Origin: Cupriavidus necator
GTDB lineage: Bacteria; Pseudomonadota; Gammaproteobacteria; Burkholderiales; Burkholderiaceae
Assembly (NCBI GenBank): GCA_022041995.1
Contig: CP074381.1
Coordinates: forward strand, 372,001 to 436,000
Direction of reading: 5' to 3'
DNA length: 64,000 bases
Shown here: positions 18,653 to 28,508 of the stretch, in pieces
Layout of the letters: the number at the start of each line of letters is the position of its first letter
How positions within the stretch are numbered: position 1 is the stretch's first letter
The notes under the pieces: generated by a model
Seen by the model: the letters and a program-made list of their open reading frames with translations, nothing else
Told to the model about the DNA's origin: nothing
Databases searched by the model: none
Position numbers and translations under genes: made by a program

Positions 18653-18997
18653 GGGGACACCTCTCTCTCGCGTCAGTCAGTGACGGCGCGCGTCGGGGCA
18701 CCCCAGGCGGAAAAAAGGCGGTCTCCGCACGAAGCACTGCGACCGCACCTGCCGGCGGCCTGCCTCATGCTGACGACAACCGCCGCCCTGCAAGTCCACC
18801 AGATCCGATGGACCAAATGCCGGCAGCGGGAAAAAGGTGCGCCACCGGTATCAAATCCGGCCTATTGTACTTGAACAAATTTCTCCGAGATACCGGGAAA
18901 ACCGGCTGGCGCTTCGGTATTTCCCCGGTACCCCGAACGGGGGGCAGCCGCGCAGCGGTGTCTGGAGGGGGCGTCGCCGATGGGGCGACTGGTGCAC
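18653..18997. other. Intergenic region between dksA and the zur-cobW operon
   Basis: These 345 bases hold no convincing gene. They should contain the dksA promoter (AT-richer stretch around 18860-18905, CTATTGTACTTGAACAAATTT) and the 3' end of the zur-cobW transcript. I found no copy of the GCAA-N5-TTGC repeat here. Confidence 0.5.
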
Positions 18998-20083
18998 TCA
19001 GGCCAGGCAGTTCTCCAGGCCCTTGAGGATGGCGTCGCGGGGCAGGTCCACGCCGATGAACACCATGCGCGTGCCCGGGGTCTCTTCATCCCACTTGGCG
19101 CCGATGTCGCTGCCCATCAGCTGGTGGACCCCCTGGAACACCACTTTGCGGTCCACACCGTCCATATATAGTACGCCCTTGTAGCGCAGCAGTTTTTCCC
19201 CGTACACGGCCAGGATGCCGGACAGGAATTCCTCCAGCTTGCCGTAGTGGAAGGGCTTGTCGCTGCGGAAGACGAACGACGCGATGCGGTCGGTATGGTG
19301 GTGGTGATGGTGATGGTCGTGCGCGTGGCCATGCCCGTGCGCATGGTCGTGCCCGTGATCATGGCCGCAGTCGTCGCCACAATGCTCGCCGTGCTCATGG
19401 TCATGATCGTGCTCATGGTCGCCGGCGCGCAGGAATTCCGGGTCGATCTCCAGCTTGGCGTTCAGGTTGAAGCCGCGCAGGTCGAAGATGGTGTCGATCG
19501 GCGCCTCGCCGAAGTTGACCAGGCGGATCGGCGCGCGCGGGTTCATGTGCAACAGGCGGTGGCGCAGTTCCGCCACGTCGGCCCCTGTCACCAGGTCGGA
19601 CTTGGTGATGAAGATGGCGTCGGCAAAGCCAACCTGGCGCTGCGCCTCTTCCTGCTGGTCCAGCTGCAGGTGGGCGTGCTTGGCGTCGACCAGCGTGATC
19701 ACCGCGTCGAGCAGGTAGCGCGAGGCAATTTCCTCGTCCATGAAGAAGGTCTGCGCCACCGGGCCCGGGTTGGCCACGCCGGTGGTCTCGATCACCACGC
19801 GGTCGAAGTCGATCTCGCCGGCGTCGCGTCGCGTCAGCAGTGTCGACAGCGCCTGCACCAGGTCGCCGCGGATGGTGCAGCAGATGCAGCCGTTGCTCAT
19901 CTGCACGATCTGCTCGCGGCCGTCCTGCACCAGGATCTCGTTGTCGATGTTCTCTTCGCCGAACTCGTTCTCGATGACGGCAATCTTCATGCCGTGCTGC
20001 TCGTTCAGGATGCGCTTGAGCAGGGTGGTCTTGCCGCTGCCGAGAAAGCCGGTCAGGATCGTGACCGGGGTCAGTTTGGACAT
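18998..20083 (-). CDS. COG0523 (CobW-type) zinc-chaperone GTPase
   Basis: A 361-residue G3E GTPase with the full family signature: Walker A TGFLGSGKTTL, ENEFGEENID, the metal-binding CICC (C66, C68, C69), ETTG and TKSDLV, then the CobW C-terminal domain ending KGLENCLA. A His/Asp-rich insert at residues about 226-270, including seven consecutive histidines, separates the two domains. Such proteins deliver zinc to client enzymes during limitation. It lies 30 bases after zur in the same direction, so the two form an operon likely under Zur control. Confidence 0.92.
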   Translation of the reverse strand: MSKLTPVTILTGFLGSGKTTLLKRILNEQHGMKIAVIENEFGEENIDNEILVQDGREQIVQMSNGCICCTIRGDLVQALSTLLTRRDAGEIDFDRVVIETTGVANPGPVAQTFFMDEEIASRYLLDAVITLVDAKHAHLQLDQQEEAQRQVGFADAIFITKSDLVTGADVAELRHRLLHMNPRAPIRLVNFGEAPIDTIFDLRGFNLNAKLEIDPEFLRAGDHEHDHDHEHGEHCGDDCGHDHGHDHAHGHGHAHDHHHHHHHTDRIASFVFRSDKPFHYGKLEEFLSGILAVYGEKLLRYKGVLYMDGVDRKVVFQGVHQLMGSDIGAKWDEETPGTRMVFIGVDLPRDAILKGLENCLA

Positions 20084-20113
20084 TGTTGTTCTCCGGGTAT
20101 TAGAGATTGCCGT

Positions 20114-20650
20114 TCAGTGCGAAGCGCCGCCAGGCGAGGCGGGCGCACGCTTGCCGCACTCGGCGCAGATGCCGTTCACGGTCAGTTCGACATGTTCGAT
20201 GGCAAAGCCGCTGGGCACGCGCGGCGCGGCCGGCTGCACCGGTGCGCTGGCATCGTCCAGGCAGAAGGTGCGGTCGCAGCGGGTGCAGTGGAAATGGCTG
20301 TGCTGGCGGTGCTCCTGCGCGCGCGCGGCCTCGTGCTCGACCAGGCTGAAGCGGAACACCCGGTCGTTGCCGGCACGCTTCTGCGCCACGCCCTGTTCCA
20401 CCAGCCAGTCCAGCACGCGGTAGACGGTGACGCGGTCGATGGTCTCGCCCGGTTCGGCCAGGCGGTCGATCACGGCCTGGTGCGTCAGCGCCTCATCGCT
20501 GCCGATCAGGCAGGCCAGGATGCACAGCCGCGGCTGGGTCACGCGCGCGCCCAGCTGACGCAGGCGCTCGTGGGCGGCTTCCAGGGACGCAGGGGTGGGG
20601 AGCGCCGGTTCCGGCACAGCGGCCGGCCGGTCCGGACTGGGACGGGTCAT
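20114..20650 (-). CDS. zur: Fur-family zinc-uptake regulator Zur
   Basis: A 178-residue Fur-family repressor. The winged helix includes TIDRVTVYRVLDWLVEQG; metal sites are the HSHFHCTRCDRTFCL segment (regulatory His plus structural CxxC) and the late CAECGKR CxxC. The start at 20650 is preferred over an upstream reading because the upstream residues lack family similarity. The adjacent cobW gene, TonB receptor and zinc-poor DksA make Zur more likely than Fur or PerR. An inverted repeat in its own promoter suggests autoregulation. Confidence 0.88.
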   Translation of the reverse strand: MTRPSPDRPAAVPEPALPTPASLEAAHERLRQLGARVTQPRLCILACLIGSDEALTHQAVIDRLAEPGETIDRVTVYRVLDWLVEQGVAQKRAGNDRVFRFSLVEHEAARAQEHRQHSHFHCTRCDRTFCLDDASAPVQPAAPRVPSGFAIEHVELTVNGICAECGKRAPASPGGASH

Positions 20651-20676
20651 GGGCGGATTTAACCATAGGCCCCGGT

Positions 20677-20697
20677 TGATGCAATTCAGTTGCGTCA
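20677..20697 (-). promoter_or_regulatory. Candidate Zur operator in the zur promoter
   Basis: TGATGCAA-TTCAG-TTGCGTCA is an inverted repeat with seven of eight pairs matched, 27 bases before the zur start. Core GCAA-N5-TTGC is identical to that upstream of the cobW-type gene at 17773. It also lies in the shared region with the divergent hydrolase gene. Confidence 0.55.
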
Positions 20698-20796
20698 GCG
20701 GGCCGAATGGCGAAGCCGGCGCAGCCACGCCGACGGGGAGTTTTGCGCCTATGATCGGCACAGGACGACCCATAAGCCCCAGAGCGGAGACGACCC

Positions 20797-21696
20797 ATGC
20801 TGAATGACGCCAGCGCGCTGCTGTTCCCGAACTTCGAGCCCTTCCGGCAGCGTGTCGGCGAGGTCGAAATCGCCGGCGTGCGGGGCGGTTCGGGGCCGCC
20901 GCTGCTGCTGTTGCACGGGCACCCGCAGAGCCACCTGATCTGGCACCGGGTGGCGCCGGTGCTGGCCGATCACTTCACGGTGTTCGCCACCGACCTGCGC
21001 GGCTACGGCAGCAGCTCGGCCCCGCCCGGCAATGCCGGCCACGAGCAATACAGCAAGCGCACCATGGCGCAGGACCAGGTGTCGCTGATGGCGGCATTGG
21101 GTTTCGAGCGCTTTGCGCTGTGCGGCCACGACCGCGGTGCCCGCGTCTCGCACCGGCTGTGCATGGACCATCCGGAGGCGGTCAGCCGCGCCATGCTGCT
21201 GGACATCGCGCCCACGCTGGCGATGTACGAGCGCACCAGCATGGCCTTTGCCGCCGCCTACTGGCACTGGTTCTTCCTGATCCAGCCGGCGCCGTTCCCC
21301 GAGACGCTGATCAACGCCGAGCCCGATTTCTACATCCAGAAGCTGATGGGCCTGCGCCACGCGGGCCTGACGCCTTTCGCCCCTGACGCCATGGCTGCCT
21401 ACACCGCGGCGATGCGCGACCCGGCGCGCGTGCATGCCATGTGCGAGGACTACCGCGCCGCCGCCACCATCGACCTGGAGCACGACCGTGCCGACCGCGA
21501 GGCCGGGCGCCGGCTGGCGCTGCCGCTGCGCGTGCTGTGGGGCGAACACGGCGTGGTGGCGCGCTGTTTCGAGCCGCTGGCGCTGTGGCAGGAGGTGGCC
21601 ACCGACATCAGCGGCCAGGCGCTGCCGTGCGGGCACTACATCCCGGAAGAGGCCGCCGAACCGCTGCTTGAGGAAATGCTCGGTTTCTTCCGTTAG
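20797..21696 (+). CDS. Haloacetate/fluoroacetate dehalogenase-like alpha/beta hydrolase
   Basis: A 299-residue hydrolase. Instead of a serine, the nucleophile elbow is GHDRGARVSHR, giving Asp112 with Arg113 and Arg116 for carboxylate binding. LLDIAPT supplies Asp136, YWHWFFLIQPAP supplies the halide-pocket His157-Trp158, with Tyr219 and the catalytic His280 in CGHYIPEEAAE. This residue set and spacing is that of the fluoroacetate dehalogenase subfamily, which breaks the C-F or C-Cl bond of haloacetates. A related epoxide hydrolase function is less likely. Divergent from zur, with TATGAT at 20750-20755 as a possible -10 box. Confidence 0.78.
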   Translation: MLNDASALLFPNFEPFRQRVGEVEIAGVRGGSGPPLLLLHGHPQSHLIWHRVAPVLADHFTVFATDLRGYGSSSAPPGNAGHEQYSKRTMAQDQVSLMAALGFERFALCGHDRGARVSHRLCMDHPEAVSRAMLLDIAPTLAMYERTSMAFAAAYWHWFFLIQPAPFPETLINAEPDFYIQKLMGLRHAGLTPFAPDAMAAYTAAMRDPARVHAMCEDYRAAATIDLEHDRADREAGRRLALPLRVLWGEHGVVARCFEPLALWQEVATDISGQALPCGHYIPEEAAEPLLEEMLGFFR

Positions 21697-21835
21697 GCCG
21701 CATCGGCTGTCACAAACGCACGCCTTTGCAGCCGATCTCTGCCATATCTTCCCCGTTTCCCGCCATATGCGGCTGATTGCAGGCGGGTTAGCCCCTATAC
21801 CTGCATATTGTCTGGAGTTGCTAACATCAAGGCCC

Positions 21836-21858
21836 GCCCTTGCCGTTTACGGCAGGGC
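21836..21858. other. Hairpin in the 295-base gap before the Bug-family gene
   Basis: GCCC-T-TGCCG / CGGCA-GGGC around TTTA forms a stem with one bulged T. No U-tract follows, so it is not an obvious terminator; it may be part of the 5' leader of the next gene. Apart from this, 21697-21991 holds nothing I can assign. Confidence 0.35.
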
Positions 21859-21991
21859 AGCCGAGCCAGCCGGCATGGTCCAAGAGCGCGGCCACAGCGA
21901 CCGCGCCAGATGCGCCCCCCGCACAAGCAGGGGCCGGGCCGGCGGCAACGCATTGCAAGACGGGTATTAAAGGGAACCAGGAGAAGAGAGC

Positions 21992-22978
21992 ATGAAACGA
22001 GTGGTAAAGATGGTCGCGGGAGCGCTGGCAGTCAGTGCGATGGGTGTGGCGACGGGCGCGTACGCCCAGGAATTCCCGGGCGGCAAGCCGGTGTCGGCAG
22101 TGGTGCCGTTCTCTGCGGGCGGCCCGACCGACAAGGTCTCGCGCGAACTGACCGCGATCATGTCCAAGCACCTGGGCACGACCATCGTGATCGAAAACCT
22201 GGGCGGCGCCGGCGGCACCATCGGCGCCAAGAAGGTGGCCCAGGCCAAGAACGACGGCCACACCGTGCTGATCCACCATATCGGCATGGCCACGGCCCCG
22301 GCGCTGTACCGCAACCTGGGCTTCGATCCGCTCAAGGACTTCGAGATGATCGGCGAAATCGCCGACGTGCCGATGATCCTGGTCGGCAACAAGCAGCTGC
22401 CGCCGAACACCTTCAAGGACCTGCTGCCGTACATCAGGGCCAACGCCGGCAAGCTGTCGCTGGCCAATGCCGGCATCGGCTCGGCCTCGCACCTGTGCGG
22501 CTTGCTGTTCCAGAGCGCGATCCAGACCGAGCTGACCACCGTGCCGTACAAGGGCGCCGCGCCGGCACTGACCGATATCCTGGGCGGCCAGGTCAACCTG
22601 CTGTGCGACCAGACCACCAATCTTGCCGGCCATCTCAAGGCCCACTCGGTCAAGCCGTACGCGGCCATGCAGGCACGCCGCGTGGAAGCGTTCAAGGATG
22701 TCCCGACCGCGGCCGAGCAGGGCCTGCCGGGCGTGGAAGTGAAGGTCTGGCACGCCATGTACGCGCCCAAGGGCACGCCCAAGCCGGTGATCGACAAGCT
22801 GTCGGCGGCGCTGCAGAAGGCCGTGGCCGACCCGGCCTTCCGCGCCAAGATGGCTGAGCTCGGTGCCGAGGCGGTGCCGGCCCAGCGCGCCACGCCGGAT
22901 TCGCTGCGCAACTACCTGACCGCTGAAATCAACAAGTGGACGCCGGTGATCAAGAAGGCCGGCGTATATGCCGATTGA
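21992..22978 (+). CDS. Bug-family (TctC-type) periplasmic substrate-binding protein
   Basis: A 328-residue tripartite tricarboxylate transporter receptor. Signal peptide residues 1-24 end in GAYAQ. Mature-protein hallmarks are VVPFSAGGPTDKVSREL, the ENLGGAGGTIGAKKVAQAKNDGHT block, LANAGIGSASHLCGLLF, VPYKGAAPALTDILGGQV and WHAMYAPKGTPKPVIDKL. Cupriavidus-type genomes carry very many such solute receptors, usually without adjacent membrane genes, as here. The ligand (a carboxylate) cannot be predicted. Preceded by AGGAGA and followed by a strong terminator. Confidence 0.92.
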   Translation: MKRVVKMVAGALAVSAMGVATGAYAQEFPGGKPVSAVVPFSAGGPTDKVSRELTAIMSKHLGTTIVIENLGGAGGTIGAKKVAQAKNDGHTVLIHHIGMATAPALYRNLGFDPLKDFEMIGEIADVPMILVGNKQLPPNTFKDLLPYIRANAGKLSLANAGIGSASHLCGLLFQSAIQTELTTVPYKGAAPALTDILGGQVNLLCDQTTNLAGHLKAHSVKPYAAMQARRVEAFKDVPTAAEQGLPGVEVKVWHAMYAPKGTPKPVIDKLSAALQKAVADPAFRAKMAELGAEAVPAQRATPDSLRNYLTAEINKWTPVIKKAGVYAD

Positions 22979-23031
22979 TCAGGTAGCGTGATGCATAAGG
23001 CGCGCGGGCCCTGGCCTGCGCGTTGCTGGAC

Positions 23032-23062
23032 AAGGGCCATGCGGCAGCGCATGGCCCTTTTT
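23032..23062 (+). terminator. Intrinsic terminator after the Bug-family gene
   Basis: AAGGGCCATGCG (23032-23043) pairs perfectly with CGCATGGCCCTT (23048-23059) around GCAG and runs into T residues: a 12-pair stem with a U-tract. Confidence 0.88.
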
Positions 23063-23148
23063 GCTTTCTGGCGGGACGTCCGGCAGCCTGCCGGCAGGCA
23101 TCCTATATTGGGTCAGACCGGGCTGCGCTTTCCGGAGCACGCGACAGG

Positions 23149-23185
23149 CCTTGAAACCGGCCAGGGGCGTCGCCAACTACGGTCC
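23149..23185 (+). promoter_or_regulatory. Possible sigma-32 heat-shock promoter of hslVU
   Basis: CCTTGAAAC at 23149-23157 matches the sigma-32 -35 consensus CTTGAAA. A weak -10 candidate (CGCCAACTA, around 23170) follows. Known heat-shock control of hslVU in proteobacteria supports the assignment. Confidence 0.45.
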
Positions 23186-23207
23186 TGACATATTCACGGA
23201 AGCCACC

Positions 23208-23744
23208 ATGGAACAGTATCACGGCACTACCATCGTCAGCGTCCGCCGCGGCAATCAGGTCGCACTTGGCGGTGATGGTCAGGTCACGCTCGGCAATATC
23301 GTGATGAAGGGCACCGCGCGCAAGGTGCGCCGCATCTACAACGGCAAGGTCCTGGTCGGGTTTGCCGGCAGCACCGCCGACGCCTTCTCGCTGCTGGACC
23401 GCTTCGAGGCCAAGCTGGAAAAATACCAGGGCAACCTGACCCGCGCCGCGGTCGACCTGGCCAAGGACTGGCGTTCGGACCGCGCCCTGCGCCGGCTGGA
23501 AGCCATGCTGATCACCGCCGACCGCGACACCACGCTGGTCATCACCGGCAACGGCGACGTGCTGGACCCCGAAGGCGGCATCGCCGCGATCGGCTCGGGC
23601 GGCGCGTATGCGCAGTCGGCCGCCAAGGCGCTGATGGACAACACCGAACTGCCTCCGAAGGACGTGGTCGAGAAGGCGCTGACCATTGCCGGCGAGCTCT
23701 GCATCTACACCAACACCAACTTCGTCATCGAGACGCTGGAATAA
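23208..23744 (+). CDS. hslV: ATP-dependent protease peptidase subunit HslV
   Basis: Proteasome-like peptidase of 178 residues that forms the HslVU complex. The catalytic N-terminal threonine is Thr7 in [14 protein letters not shown], so a six-residue leader must be removed. [10 protein letters not shown] and the [14 protein letters not shown] motif are as in the family. The ATG at 23208 was chosen because the sequence before it has no similarity. hslU begins 64 bases downstream. Confidence 0.97.
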   Translation: MEQYHGTTIVSVRRGNQVALGGDGQVTLGNIVMKGTARKVRRIYNGKVLVGFAGSTADAFSLLDRFEAKLEKYQGNLTRAAVDLAKDWRSDRALRRLEAMLITADRDTTLVITGNGDVLDPEGGIAAIGSGGAYAQSAAKALMDNTELPPKDVVEKALTIAGELCIYTNTNFVIETLE

Positions 23745-23808
23745 GCGAAGGCCGGCCCCAGCCAGCCCTGCGGCCTGCCAGTCTGCCGCGCCCTACTGAA
23801 CGGATACC

Positions 23809-25140
<1,332 letters not shown>

Positions 25141-25161
25141 ATCAGCGCGGCCACGATGCCA

Positions 25162-25189
25162 GGGCGCACTACGGTGCGCCCGTTTTTTT
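25162..25189 (+). terminator. Intrinsic terminator after hslU
   Basis: GGGCGCAC (25162-25169) pairs with GTGCGCCC (25174-25181) around TACG and is followed by G and seven T residues. Confidence 0.9.
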
Positions 25190-25436
25190 GCATGACGTCT
25201 TGTACGACGCGGCGGCCGGCGCTGACCCGGCCTGGCGATCACATGCACGCTGCGTGCAGGAATCGGATTTCAATGTCCATGCGTTTCCACCTGCCACACC
25301 CCGGTAACCATCGTAAGCATTGGTAAGCCCGCTGGCGCGCCAATGCCGGCCGATGCGACCCTTGCGCACCTTGACGGTCGATTGACCGGTGCGGGAGCCA
25401 CCGCATCCCCATCAACTCACTGGCAGGAGAAATCAG

Positions 25437-25730
25437 ATGGTCAACTACAAGACCCGCCGGGTGGTGCTCGCCACGGGTGGCCTGCTGGCCGCACTGGCCG
25501 CGGCGACCGCGTTCCTGTGTGTGCGTCCGGCGATTCCGGCTGCCGAAGCGGCGCAATCGGGCACGATCGGTGCGGCCCCTGCCGCGGCGGCGGCGCTGGC
25601 GCTGGACTCAGGCGCGCTGTTCACGCTGGCGGACCGCCATGCCGGCGACGCCATGCGCATTGCACAACGCAGCACGCCACAGGACAGTGCCGACGGCCTG
25701 GACTGGGACTATGTCCAGCTGCGCCTGTAA
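25437..25730 (+). CDS. Hypothetical exported or membrane-anchored small protein
   Basis: A 97-residue protein. Residues 6-30 (RRVVLATGGLLAALAAATAF) form a signal anchor or signal peptide; the rest is Ala-rich and ends DGLDWDYVQLRL. A good AGGAGA ribosome site precedes ATG 25437, and a bidirectional terminator follows, which supports a real gene. I recognise no family. Confidence 0.6.
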   Translation: MVNYKTRRVVLATGGLLAALAAATAFLCVRPAIPAAEAAQSGTIGAAPAAAAALALDSGALFTLADRHAGDAMRIAQRSTPQDSADGLDWDYVQLRL

Positions 25731-25758
25731 CCCGGATGGCGCTTGCCATCGGGCATAT

Positions 25759-25786
25759 AAAAGGCCGCGCCTGGGCGCGGCCTTTT
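25759..25786. terminator. Bidirectional intrinsic terminator
   Basis: AAAAGGCCGCGC / GCGCGGCCTTTT around CTGG: a perfect stem with A and T tracts on both sides. It serves the small exported protein gene (rightward) and the response-regulator gene (leftward). Confidence 0.9.
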
Positions 25787-25804
25787 AGCTTGTTGCCGTG
25801 GCAA

Positions 25805-26416
25805 TTACCGCGACACCGGCCGCTTGCCCAGCTTGCGCTGCAAAGTGCGCCGGTGCATGTTCAGCGCCCGTGCCGTGGCGGAGATATTGCCGTCATGCTC
25901 GGCCAGCACGCGCTGGATATGCTCCCACTCAAGCCGCGCCACCGACAGCGGCACCGGTTCTTCCAGCGCGGCCTGCGCCGCATCTTCGGACACGCCCGCC
26001 ATCAGCGCGGTCAGGATCGAATCGACATTGGCCGGCTTGGCCAGGTATTCGTCCGCGCCTTGCTTGACCGCCGCCACCGCGGTGGCGATGCTGGCGTAGC
26101 CGGTCAGGATCAGGATGCGTGCGTCCGGCAATGCCTGGCGCAGCGGCGACACCAGCTGCAGCCCCGATTCGGCGGGCACGGTGCTGCCGGCATCCGGCGG
26201 CGGCTCCAGGTGCAGGTCCAGCGTGACATAGGCAAACTCGATGCGTGATGCAAGCGCCAGTGCGGTGCGGCTGTCGTGCGCCACCTGCACGGCATAGCCG
26301 CGTCGCGTGAGCGCGCGTGCCAGGGTGCCGGCAAAGACTTCGTCGTCGTCAATGACCAGGAAGGGCGTGCCAGCCGGTGCGGTGGCTTCGGGTACCGGGG
26401 TGAGGGTGTCGGTCAT
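25805..26416 (-). CDS. regA: RegA/PrrA-type redox response regulator
   Basis: A 203-residue response regulator. The receiver domain has VIDDDEVF acidic pocket, phosphoacceptor Asp in YVTLDLHL, and ILTGYASIATAVAAVKQGADEYLAKP (Thr and Lys switch residues). The C-terminal Fis-like helix-turn-helix WEHIQRVLAEHDGNISATARALNMHRRTLQRKL is characteristic of RegA/PrrA/ActR/RoxR regulators. About a dozen extra residues (EPPPDAGSTVPAE) follow the phosphoacceptor compared with the family as I know it. It overlaps the regB stop (ATGA). Likely controls respiratory and redox genes. Confidence 0.87.
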   Translation of the reverse strand: MTDTLTPVPEATAPAGTPFLVIDDDEVFAGTLARALTRRGYAVQVAHDSRTALALASRIEFAYVTLDLHLEPPPDAGSTVPAESGLQLVSPLRQALPDARILILTGYASIATAVAAVKQGADEYLAKPANVDSILTALMAGVSEDAAQAALEEPVPLSVARLEWEHIQRVLAEHDGNISATARALNMHRRTLQRKLGKRPVSR

Positions 26417-27807
26417 GGAATTCGTGGTGCCGTGGCGGCGGTGGCAGCGGGTGCGGAAAGGGTGGAGAGCGCGGGCAGGCGCAGTTCGGCAACGGTGCCG
26501 CCGCCGGCGCGGTCATGCCAGGCCAGCTCGCCGCCCATCTGCCGGGCGGCGCTTTGCGCCAGGTACAGGCCGATGCCCTGGCCGCCGTGCTGGCTGGCCA
26601 CCGGGGTTTCGCCCAGTTGGCCGCGCAGCATCTCGGGAATGCCGTCGCCGTGGTCGGCGATGCGGAACGACAGCCACGGCGCGGTATTGCCGGGCGCCAT
26701 GGCGATCTGCAGCTGGAGCGGCTCCTGGCTGCGGCTCGCGGCTTGCTGGCTGCGCGCGGCGTTGTCCAGCAGGATGGTCAGGATCTGGCCCACGCGCGCG
26801 GTTTCCACCGCCTGCGCGCCGGCGCCCGGCGTGGCACTGGCCTGCAGGCTGGCGTTGGGGTGGCGCAGCTGCCAGCGCTCGGCAAAGGCCGGCAGCCAGC
26901 CGTCGATGCGCTGCGGCGCCAGCGTGGCCGGGTCTTCGCGCAGGCGCGCGAGCGTTGTGCGGCACAGCGCCAGCTGCTGTTCCATGGTCTGCAGGTCGGG
27001 CAGGTAACCGTTGATGGCGGAGGTGCCGCGGCCCGCGTCAGAGGCATCGGCACGCAGCTCGCCGGCGATGACCGCCAGCGTGGCCAGCGGCGTGCCGATC
27101 TCATGCGCGACCGCGGCGGCCTGGCCGTTCAGGTCTTCCACGCGCGCCTCGCGCAGCAACTGCTCGCGCGCCAGGTTCAGCTGCGCCTCGCGCTGGCGCA
27201 GCACGCCGGACAGGCGCGCCACGAACAGCGCGATCATCACCGCGCTGGCGACGAAGTTCAGCCACATGCCGGCCAGGTGGTAGTTCACCGCGTTGTCCGG
27301 GTTGTGCAGGTCCAGCGGCACATATTCGAACAGCAGCAGCGTGTAGCAGGCGAGCGCGTACAGCGCCAGCGCGATCACCTGGCGCCACGGCAGGATGGCG
27401 GCAGCAATGGCCAGCCCCGGCAGGTAGAACGAGACAAAGGGGTTGGTCGCGCCGCCGGTGTAGAACAGGATCGCCGACAGCGCGGTCAGGTCCACCAGCA
27501 GCTGGCCCATCAGTTCGGCCTCGCCGGGGGCGCTGTTGCGCCGCGTGTGCTGGCGCAGGCGCAGGCCTGTCAGCAGGTTGAACAGCGCCTGCAGGCCGAA
27601 CACCACCAGCAGCGGCCCGTAGGGCAGGCGGATGCCGGCGATGGGCTCGCAGCTCAGCACGGTCAGCGCCTGTCCCGCCAGCAATGCCCAGCGCAGCCAG
27701 AACAGCCGGCGCAGCGTCACCTGGCCGTGGCGGGCGGAGGAGCCCGCCGGCAGTGGCGACAGGAAGGGGAGGTCGGGCAAGCGGGTCACGGCTGCGGCGG
27801 TGGTCAT
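26413..27807 (-). CDS. regB: RegB/PrrB-type redox sensor histidine kinase
   Basis: A 464-residue membrane kinase with about six transmembrane segments in residues 35-215. The quinone-associated motif GGATNPF is present, the H-box is AAVAHEIGTPLATLAV, and a cysteine (QLALCRTTLARL) lies 47 residues after the phosphorylated His, in the position of the redox cysteine of RegB. The ATP-binding part shows N-box LLDNAARSQ, DHGDGIP and GGQGIGLYLA. Cotranscribed with regA. It should sense electron flow through the ubiquinone pool or thiol redox state. Confidence 0.88.
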   Translation of the reverse strand: MTTAAAVTRLPDLPFLSPLPAGSSARHGQVTLRRLFWLRWALLAGQALTVLSCEPIAGIRLPYGPLLVVFGLQALFNLLTGLRLRQHTRRNSAPGEAELMGQLLVDLTALSAILFYTGGATNPFVSFYLPGLAIAAAILPWRQVIALALYALACYTLLLFEYVPLDLHNPDNAVNYHLAGMWLNFVASAVMIALFVARLSGVLRQREAQLNLAREQLLREARVEDLNGQAAAVAHEIGTPLATLAVIAGELRADASDAGRGTSAINGYLPDLQTMEQQLALCRTTLARLREDPATLAPQRIDGWLPAFAERWQLRHPNASLQASATPGAGAQAVETARVGQILTILLDNAARSQQAASRSQEPLQLQIAMAPGNTAPWLSFRIADHGDGIPEMLRGQLGETPVASQHGGQGIGLYLAQSAARQMGGELAWHDRAGGGTVAELRLPALSTLSAPAATAATAPRIP

Positions 27808-27983
27808 GGCGCGAGTGTATCAATGCGGCCGCGGGGCACCGGTGCGTGCGACACCTTGCCGCATTGGCGCCGCGCCGGGCGGGGTGCCAGACTAGCCGGC
27901 TGTGCGCCGCAAGGCGTGGCTGCCTGGGGCATGCACGGGCGGGCATCGCCATGGTCTAATGTCTGCTTTCAGGAGAGCCTTTC

Positions 27984-28472
27984 ATGCAAGCCAAATTCCG
28001 CTCGGCCACGCTGGCCGCATCGGTTGCCCTCGCAGCCGCGCTGGCGTCCGGCGCCGCGCTGGCCCAGGTCGATGTCAGCAACGCCTGGGTGCGCGGCACG
28101 GTGCCGACCCAGACTGCCTCCGGCGCTTTCATGGTGCTGCACGCGCACGACAACGCGAAGCTGGTCGGCGTGTCGTCGCCGGTGGCCGCGGCCGAGCTGC
28201 ACGAGATGAAGATGGAAGGCAACGTGATGCGCATGCGCCAGGTCAACTCGCTGGACCTGCCCGGGATGCAGAACGTGGAACTGAAGCCGGGCGGCTACCA
28301 CGTGATGCTGATGGGCCTGAAGTCGCAGCTCAAGGCAGGCGACACCGTGCCCATCACGCTGAAGATCGAGCAGGGCGGCAAGGTGATCGAGCAGAAGGTC
28401 ACGGCCGAAGTGCGCGACATGGTGCCCGCTGCCGCCGGGGCGAGCGCCGGCCACGGCGAGCACAAGCACTGA
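27984..28472 (+). CDS. Periplasmic copper chaperone PCu(A)C
   Basis: A 162-residue exported protein: signal peptide residues 1-28 (ending ALAQ), then a cupredoxin-like domain. The copper site H-x10-M-x21-H-x-M is exact: His73, Met84, His106, Met108. The tail is His-rich (GHGEHKH). Proteins of this family deliver Cu(I) to the CuA centre of cytochrome oxidase, often with Sco. It is divergent from the regBA pair, whose regulon commonly includes terminal oxidases. Confidence 0.93.
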   Translation: MQAKFRSATLAASVALAAALASGAALAQVDVSNAWVRGTVPTQTASGAFMVLHAHDNAKLVGVSSPVAAAELHEMKMEGNVMRMRQVNSLDLPGMQNVELKPGGYHVMLMGLKSQLKAGDTVPITLKIEQGGKVIEQKVTAEVRDMVPAAAGASAGHGEHKH

Positions 28473-28508
28473 GCGCCTGACGGGCCCGGCCTCATCCATC
28501 CAGCCATC

